Assembly: GCA_937876205.1 (NCBI GenBank)
Contig: CALEII010000003.1
Span: forward strand, 1-64,000
Length of the DNA stretch: 64,000 nt
Origin: an uncultured Clostridia bacterium
GTDB taxonomy: Bacteria > Bacillota > Clostridia > Oscillospirales > Acutalibacteraceae
Direction of reading: 5' to 3'
Position numbers and translations under genes: made by a program. The notes under the pieces are model-generated. The model saw nothing but the letters and a program-made list of their open reading frames with translations, did no database searches and was not told the DNA's origin. How positions within the stretch are numbered: position 1 is the stretch's first letter; each line of letters opens with the position of its first letter. Shown in pieces: positions 9,315-16,936 of this stretch.

Positions 9315-9346
9315 AAGGAGCTGTTTGACCAGCTCCTTAATTTTTT
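9315..9346. terminator. Bidirectional terminator between convergent genes
   Basis: The perfect stem AAGGAGCTG (9315-9323) and CAGCTCCTT (9330-9338) is followed by a T-rich run on the plus strand and by TTTTT on the minus strand. It serves the lysozyme gene and the converging large surface protein gene. Confidence 0.85.
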
Positions 9347-9353
9347 TATTGAA

Positions 9354-11951
9354 TTATTCCCAATAACCGAGGAATGTGAAGAGTCTGAGGAAGAACTGAG
9401 TAATTCTGCAGAAAATTCTTGTTATTGGGTTACTGTGGTTACCTCCGCAATGTTCGCAGATTGTTTCGTCTTCTTCGGGCTGTTCGGGTTTAACAGGTGT
9501 GTCGGGCTGTTCAGGTTCAACGGGCTTTTCAAACTCGTGTCCGCAACCGTAGTCACACTTGTAGTCGCCGTCATTGTCCTTGTGAGTGAGTGCAGGAACA
9601 ACCTCCTGAATGATTGTCATAGCATCACAGCGTGAGCAATGCTGACCTTCGGTAAGACCTGTTTCACCGCACTTGGGAGCTACTGCTTCATCGATAACTA
9701 TATCGTGAGCATCAGAGTCAACTTCGCCGTATTCTTCACCGCAGGTTTCACAAACTGCTTTTGCTATGCAGGTTGCTTCGCCGCCGGTGTGAGTACCTTC
9801 TTCACTCAAAAGACCGCAGGCACATTCCTTCCAATGCTTATCTGCATCATATTTCCATTCGCCTGTAAAGTCGCAGTTATGGAGCTTTGTAACCTCAAAT
9901 ACTTCTGACATTTCGGTTGTGCCGTTGCCGAAGGTTACTTCGCAAGCATACTTTTTGCCGATATCAGCATTTTTAAGCTCTGCTGAGTTTTCGCCCTCAA
10001 TTGCAGTGTAGGTTGCATCACCTAAATATGCTCTTGCGGTAATTTCAGTTCCGTCATAGTGAGCAATAAGCTCACAATTTCTGTCCAGATCTGCTACATA
10101 GGAGAAGGTTGTCTCTTCCGGACGAACTATAAAATCACTAAACTTTATTATTTCGGGAACAGAGCTGAATTCAAAGGTAACCTTGTCACCGGCTTTAAGA
10201 TCAAAAGAGAAATAATACTGAGTGCTTGATGAAGCTTCAATCATCGGTGACCAACCATATTCCGCACTGTAAGTGCCGGTGGAAGTTTTTGCATTTTCAT
10301 CTGTGATTTCTTCAGCATCATCTTCAACTGTGTACCACTGATAAGAAGCATCTGTATCATCGTTGAGTTCAACATAGGGCTCTTCTGATGTAGGCTGATG
10401 TGTAATTGCGTAAGAATATTTCAATACATCGGTCATCTCTGTTGTGCCGTTGCCGTAGGTTACTTCGCAAACATATCTTTTACCGATTTCAGGATTCTTG
10501 ATCTCTGCTGAGGCTTCGCCCTCGATTGCGATATAATTTGTAACTCCTGTGTATGCTTTTACGGTAACTACTCCGCTGTTTACAAATGTATAGAATGTGT
10601 AGTCTCCGTCTGCATCGACAGTTATTTCATAAGATGAAACGCCTTCTTCAGCTTCTATCAAGACGCCGTCATTGGTATTGTAATCCCAAAGTCCTACACC
10701 CTCGGTAAAATCACCGGTAAGCTCGACAATTACTGTTTCGCCTGCTTTAAGTGCAACAGTAAAGAAATCCTGCCCCGTAATGTTTTCTTCATATGCGACA
10801 CCCGTCCAACCTGTTTCCTTATCATAAGAGCTTTCGCCCCAATCATAAACAACAGTATCGGCATTTTCATCGGTAATTTCTGAGCCTCTGCGCTCAACTT
10901 CGTACCACTGATAAGAAGCATCTGTATCGTTGTTGAGTTCAACATAAGGCTCGCCTGATGTTGGCTGATGCGTGATTGCATAGATATATCTCTTACAAAC
11001 CGTACAAAATCCGTCTTCACGGTCTGTATGTTCGCAGATAAAACCGCAAGCACACTCATCGTTTGTAAATGAATGGTTATGGGTATCAGCTTTGATTTCT
11101 GCATAAGTTTTGCCGTCAAGAGCCGATTTTATATCGTATACAGGAGCAAATTCGTCTTCTGTGTTATATTTTGCAAATAATAGTGTGTTTTCTTCCGCAT
11201 CATCGGCAACAACAATATCCGTGCCGTACCAATCAGAAAAAATACCGCATGCAGAACTTACAGTAAGCAAAGCACCTTTTTCTACTGTTATTTTTTGGTT
11301 GACAGCAGCACAGTCAGTCGATGTGCCTATAACATTAAGCACACCGCCGTTAAGTGTAACCGGACAGCCCACCACATCCCAATAATTGTTCGACAGTGTA
11401 ACCTCACCGCCGTTCATAATAAAGCCGCCAAAAGACCGGATAGTAGAATAATACTGGTCTGTTTCGGTAACTGCATTGATTTTTCCGCCGTTGACGGTAC
11501 AAGTACCGGGGTTTCCACTTGTGTCGATAGCGAAAGCTTTACAGTTAAAATTCAATGTATCATTCTCTCCGCCTTCAATGATCAGATGCTGATAACTAAA
11601 GCTGATTCCGCAATAGTAATCTTCGGTGGCACCGAGATAGTTGTCACCTTCAAGAGTTATGGTAACCTCATAATCTCCACCGTTTAACCAAAAAGATTTG
11701 AATGAAGCATTGCGGAAAACAAAATTGCCTTCTTCATAAACATAGACGATAAGATCTTTGTTTGTGCCTGTAATAATATAGCCGTCTTCGTCATAGTAAG
11801 TTTTACCGTTGCCGATACTCACAAAAGACTTGTCGGTTATGTCAATGGTAAGCGGTACACCGTCACCTGCCGCAAAGGCAAAGGGTGCACTTGTAACAAT
11901 CATTAAGATTGCGAGGATGATTGATAAGGTTTTCTTTAAGGTTTTCTTCAT
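9354..11951 (-). CDS. Large secreted surface protein with beta-helix-like region, duplicated domain and CxxC modules
   Basis: This is an 865-residue protein with a clear signal peptide (residues 1-27, cleavage after AFA). Residues about 30-270 have repeated short strands and NGG turns (WLNGGDYEV, TVNGGKINAV, IMNGGEVTL, TLNGGVLNV), as in right-handed beta-helix or carbohydrate-binding domains. Two related units follow, each starting YAITHQPTSxEPYVELN and containing DASYQWY. The last ~160 residues carry HC/CxxC modules (ADKHWKECACG, CETCGEEYG, GQHCSRCDA, CDYGCGHEF, CEHCGG). It ends with an amphipathic tail containing FFLRLFTFLGYWE. There is no LPXTG motif. It sits 21 bases behind a TetR gene, probably in the same transcript. 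Function is unknown; adhesion or glycan binding is a guess. Confidence 0.7.
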   Translation of the reverse strand: MKKTLKKTLSIILAILMIVTSAPFAFAAGDGVPLTIDITDKSFVSIGNGKTYYDEDGYIITGTNKDLIVYVYEEGNFVFRNASFKSFWLNGGDYEVTITLEGDNYLGATEDYYCGISFSYQHLIIEGGENDTLNFNCKAFAIDTSGNPGTCTVNGGKINAVTETDQYYSTIRSFGGFIMNGGEVTLSNNYWDVVGCPVTLNGGVLNVIGTSTDCAAVNQKITVEKGALLTVSSACGIFSDWYGTDIVVADDAEENTLLFAKYNTEDEFAPVYDIKSALDGKTYAEIKADTHNHSFTNDECACGFICEHTDREDGFCTVCKRYIYAITHQPTSGEPYVELNNDTDASYQWYEVERRGSEITDENADTVVYDWGESSYDKETGWTGVAYEENITGQDFFTVALKAGETVIVELTGDFTEGVGLWDYNTNDGVLIEAEEGVSSYEITVDADGDYTFYTFVNSGVVTVKAYTGVTNYIAIEGEASAEIKNPEIGKRYVCEVTYGNGTTEMTDVLKYSYAITHQPTSEEPYVELNDDTDASYQWYTVEDDAEEITDENAKTSTGTYSAEYGWSPMIEASSSTQYYFSFDLKAGDKVTFEFSSVPEIIKFSDFIVRPEETTFSYVADLDRNCELIAHYDGTEITARAYLGDATYTAIEGENSAELKNADIGKKYACEVTFGNGTTEMSEVFEVTKLHNCDFTGEWKYDADKHWKECACGLLSEEGTHTGGEATCIAKAVCETCGEEYGEVDSDAHDIVIDEAVAPKCGETGLTEGQHCSRCDAMTIIQEVVPALTHKDNDGDYKCDYGCGHEFEKPVEPEQPDTPVKPEQPEEDETICEHCGGNHSNPITRIFCRITQFFLRLFTFLGYWE

Positions 11952-11972
11952 TGTTTTGTCTCCTTTCGGGGA

Positions 11973-12659
11973 TTATTTATCAGTTTTAATTTCAAGTTCA
12001 TTAAATACACTTGCAACGGCTTTTTTTGACACAGCTTCAAAGTCAATTTTTTCAACAAACTCAAGTGCTTCGGTAATTTTTTCATCTTCTGCTTTGTATA
12101 TCCGAAGAAGCATTGTTACAAGCCTTTTTGCTTTTGCCTCTATGGTAAAATACATATCGCAGGGAACGGTCATATATGCTCTCGTAATACCCATTGAAGC
12201 AATTTCAGTTTCATAGAAATCTTTCAATTCCTGCCCGGAAAAGCTTTTGCTGAAGGCATCATACATCATTTTTGCTCTTCGTTTAAGCACTTCTTCACTT
12301 GTTTTCGGCATTGAATAGCCGGCAAGATAAAGGTTACGCATGTCTTCATTCATTTCCGCCATATAAAGTTGTAAAACTTCATTAGCTACAAATATAAGTA
12401 CCTTATCGTCGGTATGCTTTTTAGATACGGCATCTGATGCTGCCGTAACACCGTCAAGAAATTTTGTTACAAGATGCTCAAGAATCTCCTCTTTACTGTT
12501 CATTTCATAAAGGATTTTACTCTTTGGTACTCCTGAGAGTTTTGCAATATCTGTTATTGTGGTTTTTTCAAAGCCTTTCTGCATAAACATTGCAGTTGCA
12601 GCAGTGAGAATTTGCCTGTGTAATTCTCTGCTTTCGGCTTCGCTTCGTATATTTGACAC
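11973..12659 (-). CDS. TetR/AcrR-family transcriptional regulator
   Basis: The 228-residue protein has the N-terminal TetR DNA-binding domain: ILTAATAMFMQKGFEKTTIT, then DIAKLSGVPKSKILYEMNSKEE. The all-helical ligand-binding remainder shows no known signature. The start is GTG at 12659 with GGGGTGGAG just upstream. It is followed after 21 bases by the large surface protein gene, which has its own AAAGGAG site, so the two are probably cotranscribed. The promoter contains an 11-bp tandem repeat that could be its operator. It probably controls its own expression and that of the surface protein. Confidence 0.85.
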   Translation of the reverse strand: MSNIRSEAESRELHRQILTAATAMFMQKGFEKTTITDIAKLSGVPKSKILYEMNSKEEILEHLVTKFLDGVTAASDAVSKKHTDDKVLIFVANEVLQLYMAEMNEDMRNLYLAGYSMPKTSEEVLKRRAKMMYDAFSKSFSGQELKDFYETEIASMGITRAYMTVPCDMYFTIEAKAKRLVTMLLRIYKAEDEKITEALEFVEKIDFEAVSKKAVASVFNELEIKTDK

Positions 12660-12720
12660 TTCTCCACCCCGTTTTTATAAAACATACTTCAATTTATACC
12701 GTGGTCTAATTTACGATATA

Positions 12721-12749
12721 ATATTATCATACTATTATCATACTGTCAA
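12721..12749 (-). promoter_or_regulatory. TetR promoter with 11-bp tandem repeat
   Basis: TTGACA (12744-12749) and TAATAT (12721-12726) on the minus strand are 17 bases apart. The region between them on the plus strand is a perfect tandem duplication of ATTATCATACT (12723-12733 and 12734-12744), filling the spacer with two one-turn repeats. Confidence 0.7.
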
Positions 12750-12889
12750 TATTTTTAAAATTTTTTTATTTGAATTTGTATAACAGCACACAATACTGAT
12801 TTTATTTGCAAAAAAAAATAATCCTGCGCACTCATACCAAAGTATACATATGATTTATTATGTTGTTTTCGGCCATATTTCACAATAAA

Positions 12890-12934
12890 AAACGACTGCA
12901 AGACTATCCTTTTCCGATAGACTTGCAGTCGTTT
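12890..12934 (-). terminator. Terminator of the Fe-alcohol dehydrogenase gene
   Basis: A 13-bp perfect outer stem (AAACGACTGCAAG at 12890-12902 and its complement at 12922-12934) is extended by CTATC/GATAG. On the minus strand it is followed by TTTTTTATT. The rest of 12660-12975, apart from the TetR promoter, shows no convincing gene. Confidence 0.9.
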
Positions 12935-12975
12935 ATACAGACTGTTTTTCACAGTCCCTTCATTGTTTTTTATTA

Positions 12976-14193
12976 TCAGAAATCTACATCAAGATCGTAG
13001 TAGCAGCACTTGAAGAGTTTTTCCATTTCCTCCTGAGTAGGAACTCTGGGATTTGAGCCTGTACAAGCATCAAGAATAGCATTTGCTGCAATTTCGGGAA
13101 GCTTTGCAAAGAATACATCCTCGGGAACGAAGCCGTTGTCTGTGGGATAGCTGTCTGCACCGTAGTTCTTGATGCACTGAGGAATGTTAAGTGCATCGTT
13201 CATCTTGCGAAGCTCAGCAATAAGAAGAGCAACCTTTTCTTCAACAGTGTTTCCGCCGAGGTTCATATAATCAGCGATTTCAGCATATCTCTTTGCGGCA
13301 ACTTCATTCTTTGCGTTGAATGCGATAACCTTGGGAAGGTACATAGCGTTAGCGGCACCGTGAATGATATGTGCGCCGTATTCTGCAAATGCTGCACCTG
13401 TCTTATGAGCCATTGAATGAACGATACCGAGAAGAGCGTTTGAGAATGCCATACCTGCAAGACACTGTGCGTTGTGCATTGATGCTCTCTTGTCCATATC
13501 GCCGTTGTATGAGCCGATAAGGTCTCTCTGAATCATCTTGATTGCGAAAATTGCAAGAGGATCTGTATATTCACAGTTAGCTGTTGAAACATAAGCTTCA
13601 ATAGCGTGTGTCATTGCGTCCATACCTGTGTGAGCAACAAGCTTCTTGGGCATTGTTTCAGCAAGGTCGGGGTCTACTATAGCAACATCGGGAGTGATTT
13701 CAAAGTCAGCAAGAGGATACTTGATACCCTTTTCATAGTCAGTGATAACTGAGAATGCTGTAACCTCTGTTGCAGTACCTGATGTTGAGGGAATAGCACA
13801 GAAATGAGCCTTTGTACGAAGCTTGGGAAGACCGAAAACCTTACACATATCTTCAAATGTTGTTTCGGGATATTCGTACTTAATCCACATAGCCTTTGCA
13901 GCATCAATAGGTGAACCGCCGCCCATTGCAACGATCCAGTCAGGCTGGAACTTTGCCATTGCTTCTGCACCACGCATAACTGTTTCGACTGAAGGGTCGG
14001 GTTCAATACCTTCAAAAAGTTCAACTTCCATACCTGCTTCCTTAAGGTATGAAACAACCTTATCAAGGAAACCGAACTTCTTCATTGAGCCGCCGCCTAC
14101 ACAGACCATTGCTCTCTCACCCTTGAAATCTTTAAGTGCCTCAATAGCACCCTTGCCGTGATAAAGGTCACGGGGTAATGTAAATCTTGCCAT
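12976..14193 (-). CDS. Iron-containing alcohol dehydrogenase
   Basis: This 405-residue protein is a group III (Fe-dependent) alcohol dehydrogenase, interconverting alcohols and aldehydes with NAD(P)H during fermentation. The dinucleotide-binding motif GGGSPIDAAK is at residues 91-100. The metal ligands are recognisable as Asp192 and His196 in GMDAMTHAIE, His263 in HSMAHK and His278 in HGAAN. The usual HPLGA is replaced by HKTGAAFAEYGAHIIHG, a slightly longer loop between the last two ligands. The ATG at 14193 has AGGAGGAG upstream; an in-frame start 15 codons earlier is unlikely because it would overlap the Rex-like operator. The gene is monocistronic, with its own consensus promoter and terminator, and the operator points to control by the NADH/NAD+ ratio. 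Confidence 0.92.
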   Translation of the reverse strand: MARFTLPRDLYHGKGAIEALKDFKGERAMVCVGGGSMKKFGFLDKVVSYLKEAGMEVELFEGIEPDPSVETVMRGAEAMAKFQPDWIVAMGGGSPIDAAKAMWIKYEYPETTFEDMCKVFGLPKLRTKAHFCAIPSTSGTATEVTAFSVITDYEKGIKYPLADFEITPDVAIVDPDLAETMPKKLVAHTGMDAMTHAIEAYVSTANCEYTDPLAIFAIKMIQRDLIGSYNGDMDKRASMHNAQCLAGMAFSNALLGIVHSMAHKTGAAFAEYGAHIIHGAANAMYLPKVIAFNAKNEVAAKRYAEIADYMNLGGNTVEEKVALLIAELRKMNDALNIPQCIKNYGADSYPTDNGFVPEDVFFAKLPEIAANAILDACTGSNPRVPTQEEMEKLFKCCYYDLDVDF

Positions 14194-14216
14194 TGGAATC
14201 TCCTCCTGAATAATAA

Positions 14217-14234
14217 TTGTTAAATTTTTAACAC
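14217..14234. promoter_or_regulatory. Rex-like operator
   Basis: The sequence TTGTTAA-ATTT-TTAACAC matches the clostridial Rex consensus TTGTTAA-N4-TTAACAA at 17 of 18 positions counting the free spacer. It overlaps the expected transcription start, just downstream of the -10 box, which is the usual position for a Rex repressor site. Confidence 0.7.
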
Positions 14235-14240
14235 ACATAT

Positions 14241-14269
14241 ATTATATACTATACGCTCCTGATTGTCAA
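14241..14269 (-). promoter_or_regulatory. Perfect consensus promoter of the Fe-alcohol dehydrogenase gene
   Basis: On the minus strand TTGACA (14264-14269) and TATAAT (14241-14246) are separated by exactly 17 bases. Confidence 0.9.
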
Positions 14270-14346
14270 GCACAAATATATTAACAATATGCAAACAAGA
14301 AAACAGTCTGTTTTAATAAAAAAGCAATTTTCCGAAATACAAAATA

Positions 14347-14378
14347 GTCCCGACAGAGAAATGCAACTCCGTCGAGAC
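14347..14378 (-). terminator. Probable terminator of the radical SAM operon
   Basis: On the minus strand GTCTCGAC pairs with GTCGGGAC (one G-T pair), with an inner GAG/CTC. A weak T-rich stretch (TATTTTGT) follows. It lies 10 bases after the last operon gene. Confidence 0.6.
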
Positions 14379-14388
14379 ATTTTTCAGA

Positions 14389-16197
14389 TTAAAGCTTTCT
14401 TTTATATTCAAGCCTGTAATTCTTCACATAATCCCTGCCGTATTTAGCAAGGTACATCAGAAGAAAGTCACTTTCCGTAAAAGTGTGTGCCCAAAGTCTG
14501 TCTGAAGTGTCTTCAAGGAACTTTTTCTCAAAGGAATTCCTTTTTTTCTTTACCTCTTCCATAGTCTGTGTCACTGCATGGTACTTATATGAAATATGCA
14601 GCTCGCCGTTTTCAGCAAAATCGGTTATACCGACACTTGAGGCGTCATCTTTGAGTATTGCATTTTTCTTAAGAGCAAAATTTGACGGTGTACATGTGTT
14701 GACAAGCTCGTGGTCATAAATAACATCAATTGTAGACTGCAATTCCTCTGCAGTTTCTGTGGGATAACAAAGAAGGAATGTGCAAAGATTCCACAGCCCT
14801 GCAGACCGTGCATCAGCAAGAATTTTCTTACGCAGACTCAAGTCAATTCCCTTATTGATAAGCTTCATAATTCTCTCTGACTCGGCTTCATAGCCCCACA
14901 TAAAGAATCTTGCACCTGAATCATAAAGATTCTTAAGAACCTCGGGAGTAAAGCCTTTTTCAAGACGGGCAAAGGAATAATAATAAATCTCAATATCTCT
15001 TTTTATTATTTCTTTTGCGATTTCATTGTAGATTTTCGGAGGCACGGCTTCATCGACAAAGGTGAAATGCTTTGCGCCATATTTTTTTGCGAGATATTCG
15101 ACCTCATCCACTGCTCTGATAACACTTTTTATGTCAAATTTCTGCTGTCCCGTATAGAAATCACAGAAAGAGCATTTGCCCCAGTAGCAGCCTTTACCAA
15201 GCTGCACAGGAATAACCGTTTCAGGTGAAAAATACTTACTGAAATCATAGGTATCAAAATCGGGATAAGCAACCTTTTCAAGATTAAGAAGCGGTGCTCT
15301 CTCATTTGTGCGAACGACACCGTTATCATCACGGTAAACAAGAGAGTGAACATCTGTAATGTTACGCTTGCCTGCAATGTATTCGGCAAGCTCAACAACA
15401 GCCGTTTCACCGTCGCCTATGCTCAGATAGTCACAGTATTCGCTGAAAATTTCAGGAATATTCTTCATATCTGCTTCAACCTTGAAAATATAATTTCCAC
15501 CGATGCCGATTTTTGCTTTTGTGTGTTTTTTCAGCAGTCTTGCAAGAGTAAGACCGGGTACAAGCTGACTCAGGTCTGTGATTGACAAGCCGATGTAGTC
15601 GTAAGAAGACAAATCAAGTGTGCTGAGCTTTTTCTCAAAATAGGGCAGAAACATATTCATATCAGCATGCTTGCACTGATAATCAACATCCCTGAAATCA
15701 TATGTCATAACACCGTTTGCAATAAAATTGTCAAGCATAATCCTTGACGGCGCAAACGGAAGTGAAGCAATGTCAAGAGCAGCATTGATAACATCCTTTG
15801 CCCTGAAAAGCTTCTCAGCATCATAAAACAATTCTTTATCTTTGATTACTCTGACCGAATATTCAAGCTCTTCAATGACGCTATCGCATTTGCCGTTGTC
15901 AAACTTAAAATAATCATCAATTATTTTCTGCCTGACCTCAGCCGTTCTGAGTCGTTTTTCATTTATATCGTCAGAGAACTCATCACTTGCCGCAACTGAA
16001 GAACGGTCATAGCTTTTTGCAAGCCTCAGACATTCGCAGATATATTCTTTTGTAAGGATATCGTTGAAAAACTCAACATTGAAATCATATGTGTCAGCAT
16101 CAAAGCCGTTTGCTTTCAGCTGACCTGCAAGAAGTCCGCCTGCAAGATACGGACTCACGGGGTACCACTGAGGTACTGCTGCAAATAAAAATTTCAT
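14389..16197 (-). CDS. B12-type radical SAM protein, subtype B (second copy)
   Basis: The 602-residue protein starts MKFLFAAVPQWYPVSPYLAG, shared almost exactly with the paralogue at 16937-18772. A long N-terminal region contains B12-binding-like elements (GIGGNYIF near residue 232 and YLSIGDGETAVVELAEYI). The radical SAM cysteines are Cys337, Cys342 and Cys345 in GKGCYWGKCSFCDFY, that is CX4CX2C rather than the canonical CX3CX2C. The barrel motifs FTFVDEAVPP and FARLEKGF follow. It should bind a [4Fe-4S] cluster and SAM, probably with cobalamin, for methylation or another radical rearrangement. It is the last gene of the operon and overlaps the glycosyltransferase gene by 4 bases. Substrate is unknown. 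Confidence 0.8.
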   Translation of the reverse strand: MKFLFAAVPQWYPVSPYLAGGLLAGQLKANGFDADTYDFNVEFFNDILTKEYICECLRLAKSYDRSSVAASDEFSDDINEKRLRTAEVRQKIIDDYFKFDNGKCDSVIEELEYSVRVIKDKELFYDAEKLFRAKDVINAALDIASLPFAPSRIMLDNFIANGVMTYDFRDVDYQCKHADMNMFLPYFEKKLSTLDLSSYDYIGLSITDLSQLVPGLTLARLLKKHTKAKIGIGGNYIFKVEADMKNIPEIFSEYCDYLSIGDGETAVVELAEYIAGKRNITDVHSLVYRDDNGVVRTNERAPLLNLEKVAYPDFDTYDFSKYFSPETVIPVQLGKGCYWGKCSFCDFYTGQQKFDIKSVIRAVDEVEYLAKKYGAKHFTFVDEAVPPKIYNEIAKEIIKRDIEIYYYSFARLEKGFTPEVLKNLYDSGARFFMWGYEAESERIMKLINKGIDLSLRKKILADARSAGLWNLCTFLLCYPTETAEELQSTIDVIYDHELVNTCTPSNFALKKNAILKDDASSVGITDFAENGELHISYKYHAVTQTMEEVKKKRNSFEKKFLEDTSDRLWAHTFTESDFLLMYLAKYGRDYVKNYRLEYKRKL

Positions 16198-16931
16198 TTT
16201 TCAACCTCCTTTGTCAATTTATTCCGCTGTGAAAAACGGACTCTTAGTGCTGTTTTCAGATAAAGAGCCGTCTGCTTTACTGAATTTTTGGACTTCCCTT
16301 CCTGCCTGCCGTAGCACTCAACCGGAAACTCTTCAAACCTCACACCCATCCTCAGCGGCAACAGAACCATTTCTACCATAAAAGGAAAATTAAGCTCCTG
16401 CCAATCAGCCTTTCTGTAAACCTCGGCAGGTGCAGTCTGTACCGGACTTGTAAGGTCAGTCAACTTTACACCATACAGCACTCTGAGAAATATCTGTGAA
16501 AGACCGTTAAGGATTTTCCGCATTCTGTTATACTGATGAAAGCTGTCTTTTTTCAGCCACCTTGATGTTTTTGAAATTACATCAGGCTTTTCTTTGACAC
16601 GCTTTATCATCTCCGGCACACAATCAAGGCTTATTGCCATATCCCCCGGAAGCAGCATTATGTGCGAAGTATCGGCAGCATCAAAGCCGTCACGGATTGC
16701 ACCGCCTATAAAAGGGCGTTTCTGCTCAAGACCTAAAGCAATACCCGGATACTTCTCTTCCATCGCTTTTATTGCATTATTACAGTCCTCTGACGCATTT
16801 TTCGGCTTCACCATAAGAATTTTACCGATATCATTTCTGTCACAGGAGTTCATTATTGCGTCAACGGTACACCTGAGGGCAACATCTTCGTCGGTTGTGC
16901 CGATTATAATTGTAACTGATTGAAATTCCAT
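16194..16931 (-). CDS. GT2-like glycosyltransferase of the radical SAM operon
   Basis: This 245-residue soluble protein has a GT-A-like fold (VTIIIGTTDEDVALRCTVDA at the N-terminus, then GGAIRDGFDAA). It resembles dolichyl/polyprenyl-phosphate sugar transferases and the family-2 group. Where a DxD metal motif is expected it has LLPGDMAISLD, so metal binding or catalysis may be atypical. Later motifs are SKTSRWLKKDSFHQYNRMRK and LTDLTSPVQ. It has no membrane helices. The gene lies between two subtype-B radical SAM genes, with a 5-base gap upstream and a 4-base overlap downstream, so it is surely part of the same pathway. The donor and acceptor are unknown. Confidence 0.7.
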   Translation of the reverse strand: MEFQSVTIIIGTTDEDVALRCTVDAIMNSCDRNDIGKILMVKPKNASEDCNNAIKAMEEKYPGIALGLEQKRPFIGGAIRDGFDAADTSHIMLLPGDMAISLDCVPEMIKRVKEKPDVISKTSRWLKKDSFHQYNRMRKILNGLSQIFLRVLYGVKLTDLTSPVQTAPAEVYRKADWQELNFPFMVEMVLLPLRMGVRFEEFPVECYGRQEGKSKNSVKQTALYLKTALRVRFSQRNKLTKEVEK

Positions 16932-16936
16932 AGTAA

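Noticed and set aside
12755..12952. A 65-codon minus-strand ORF between tetR and the Fe-alcohol dehydrogenase
   Set aside because: It runs through the terminator stem at 12890-12934, has no ribosome site and an unusual composition, so it is a chance reading frame.
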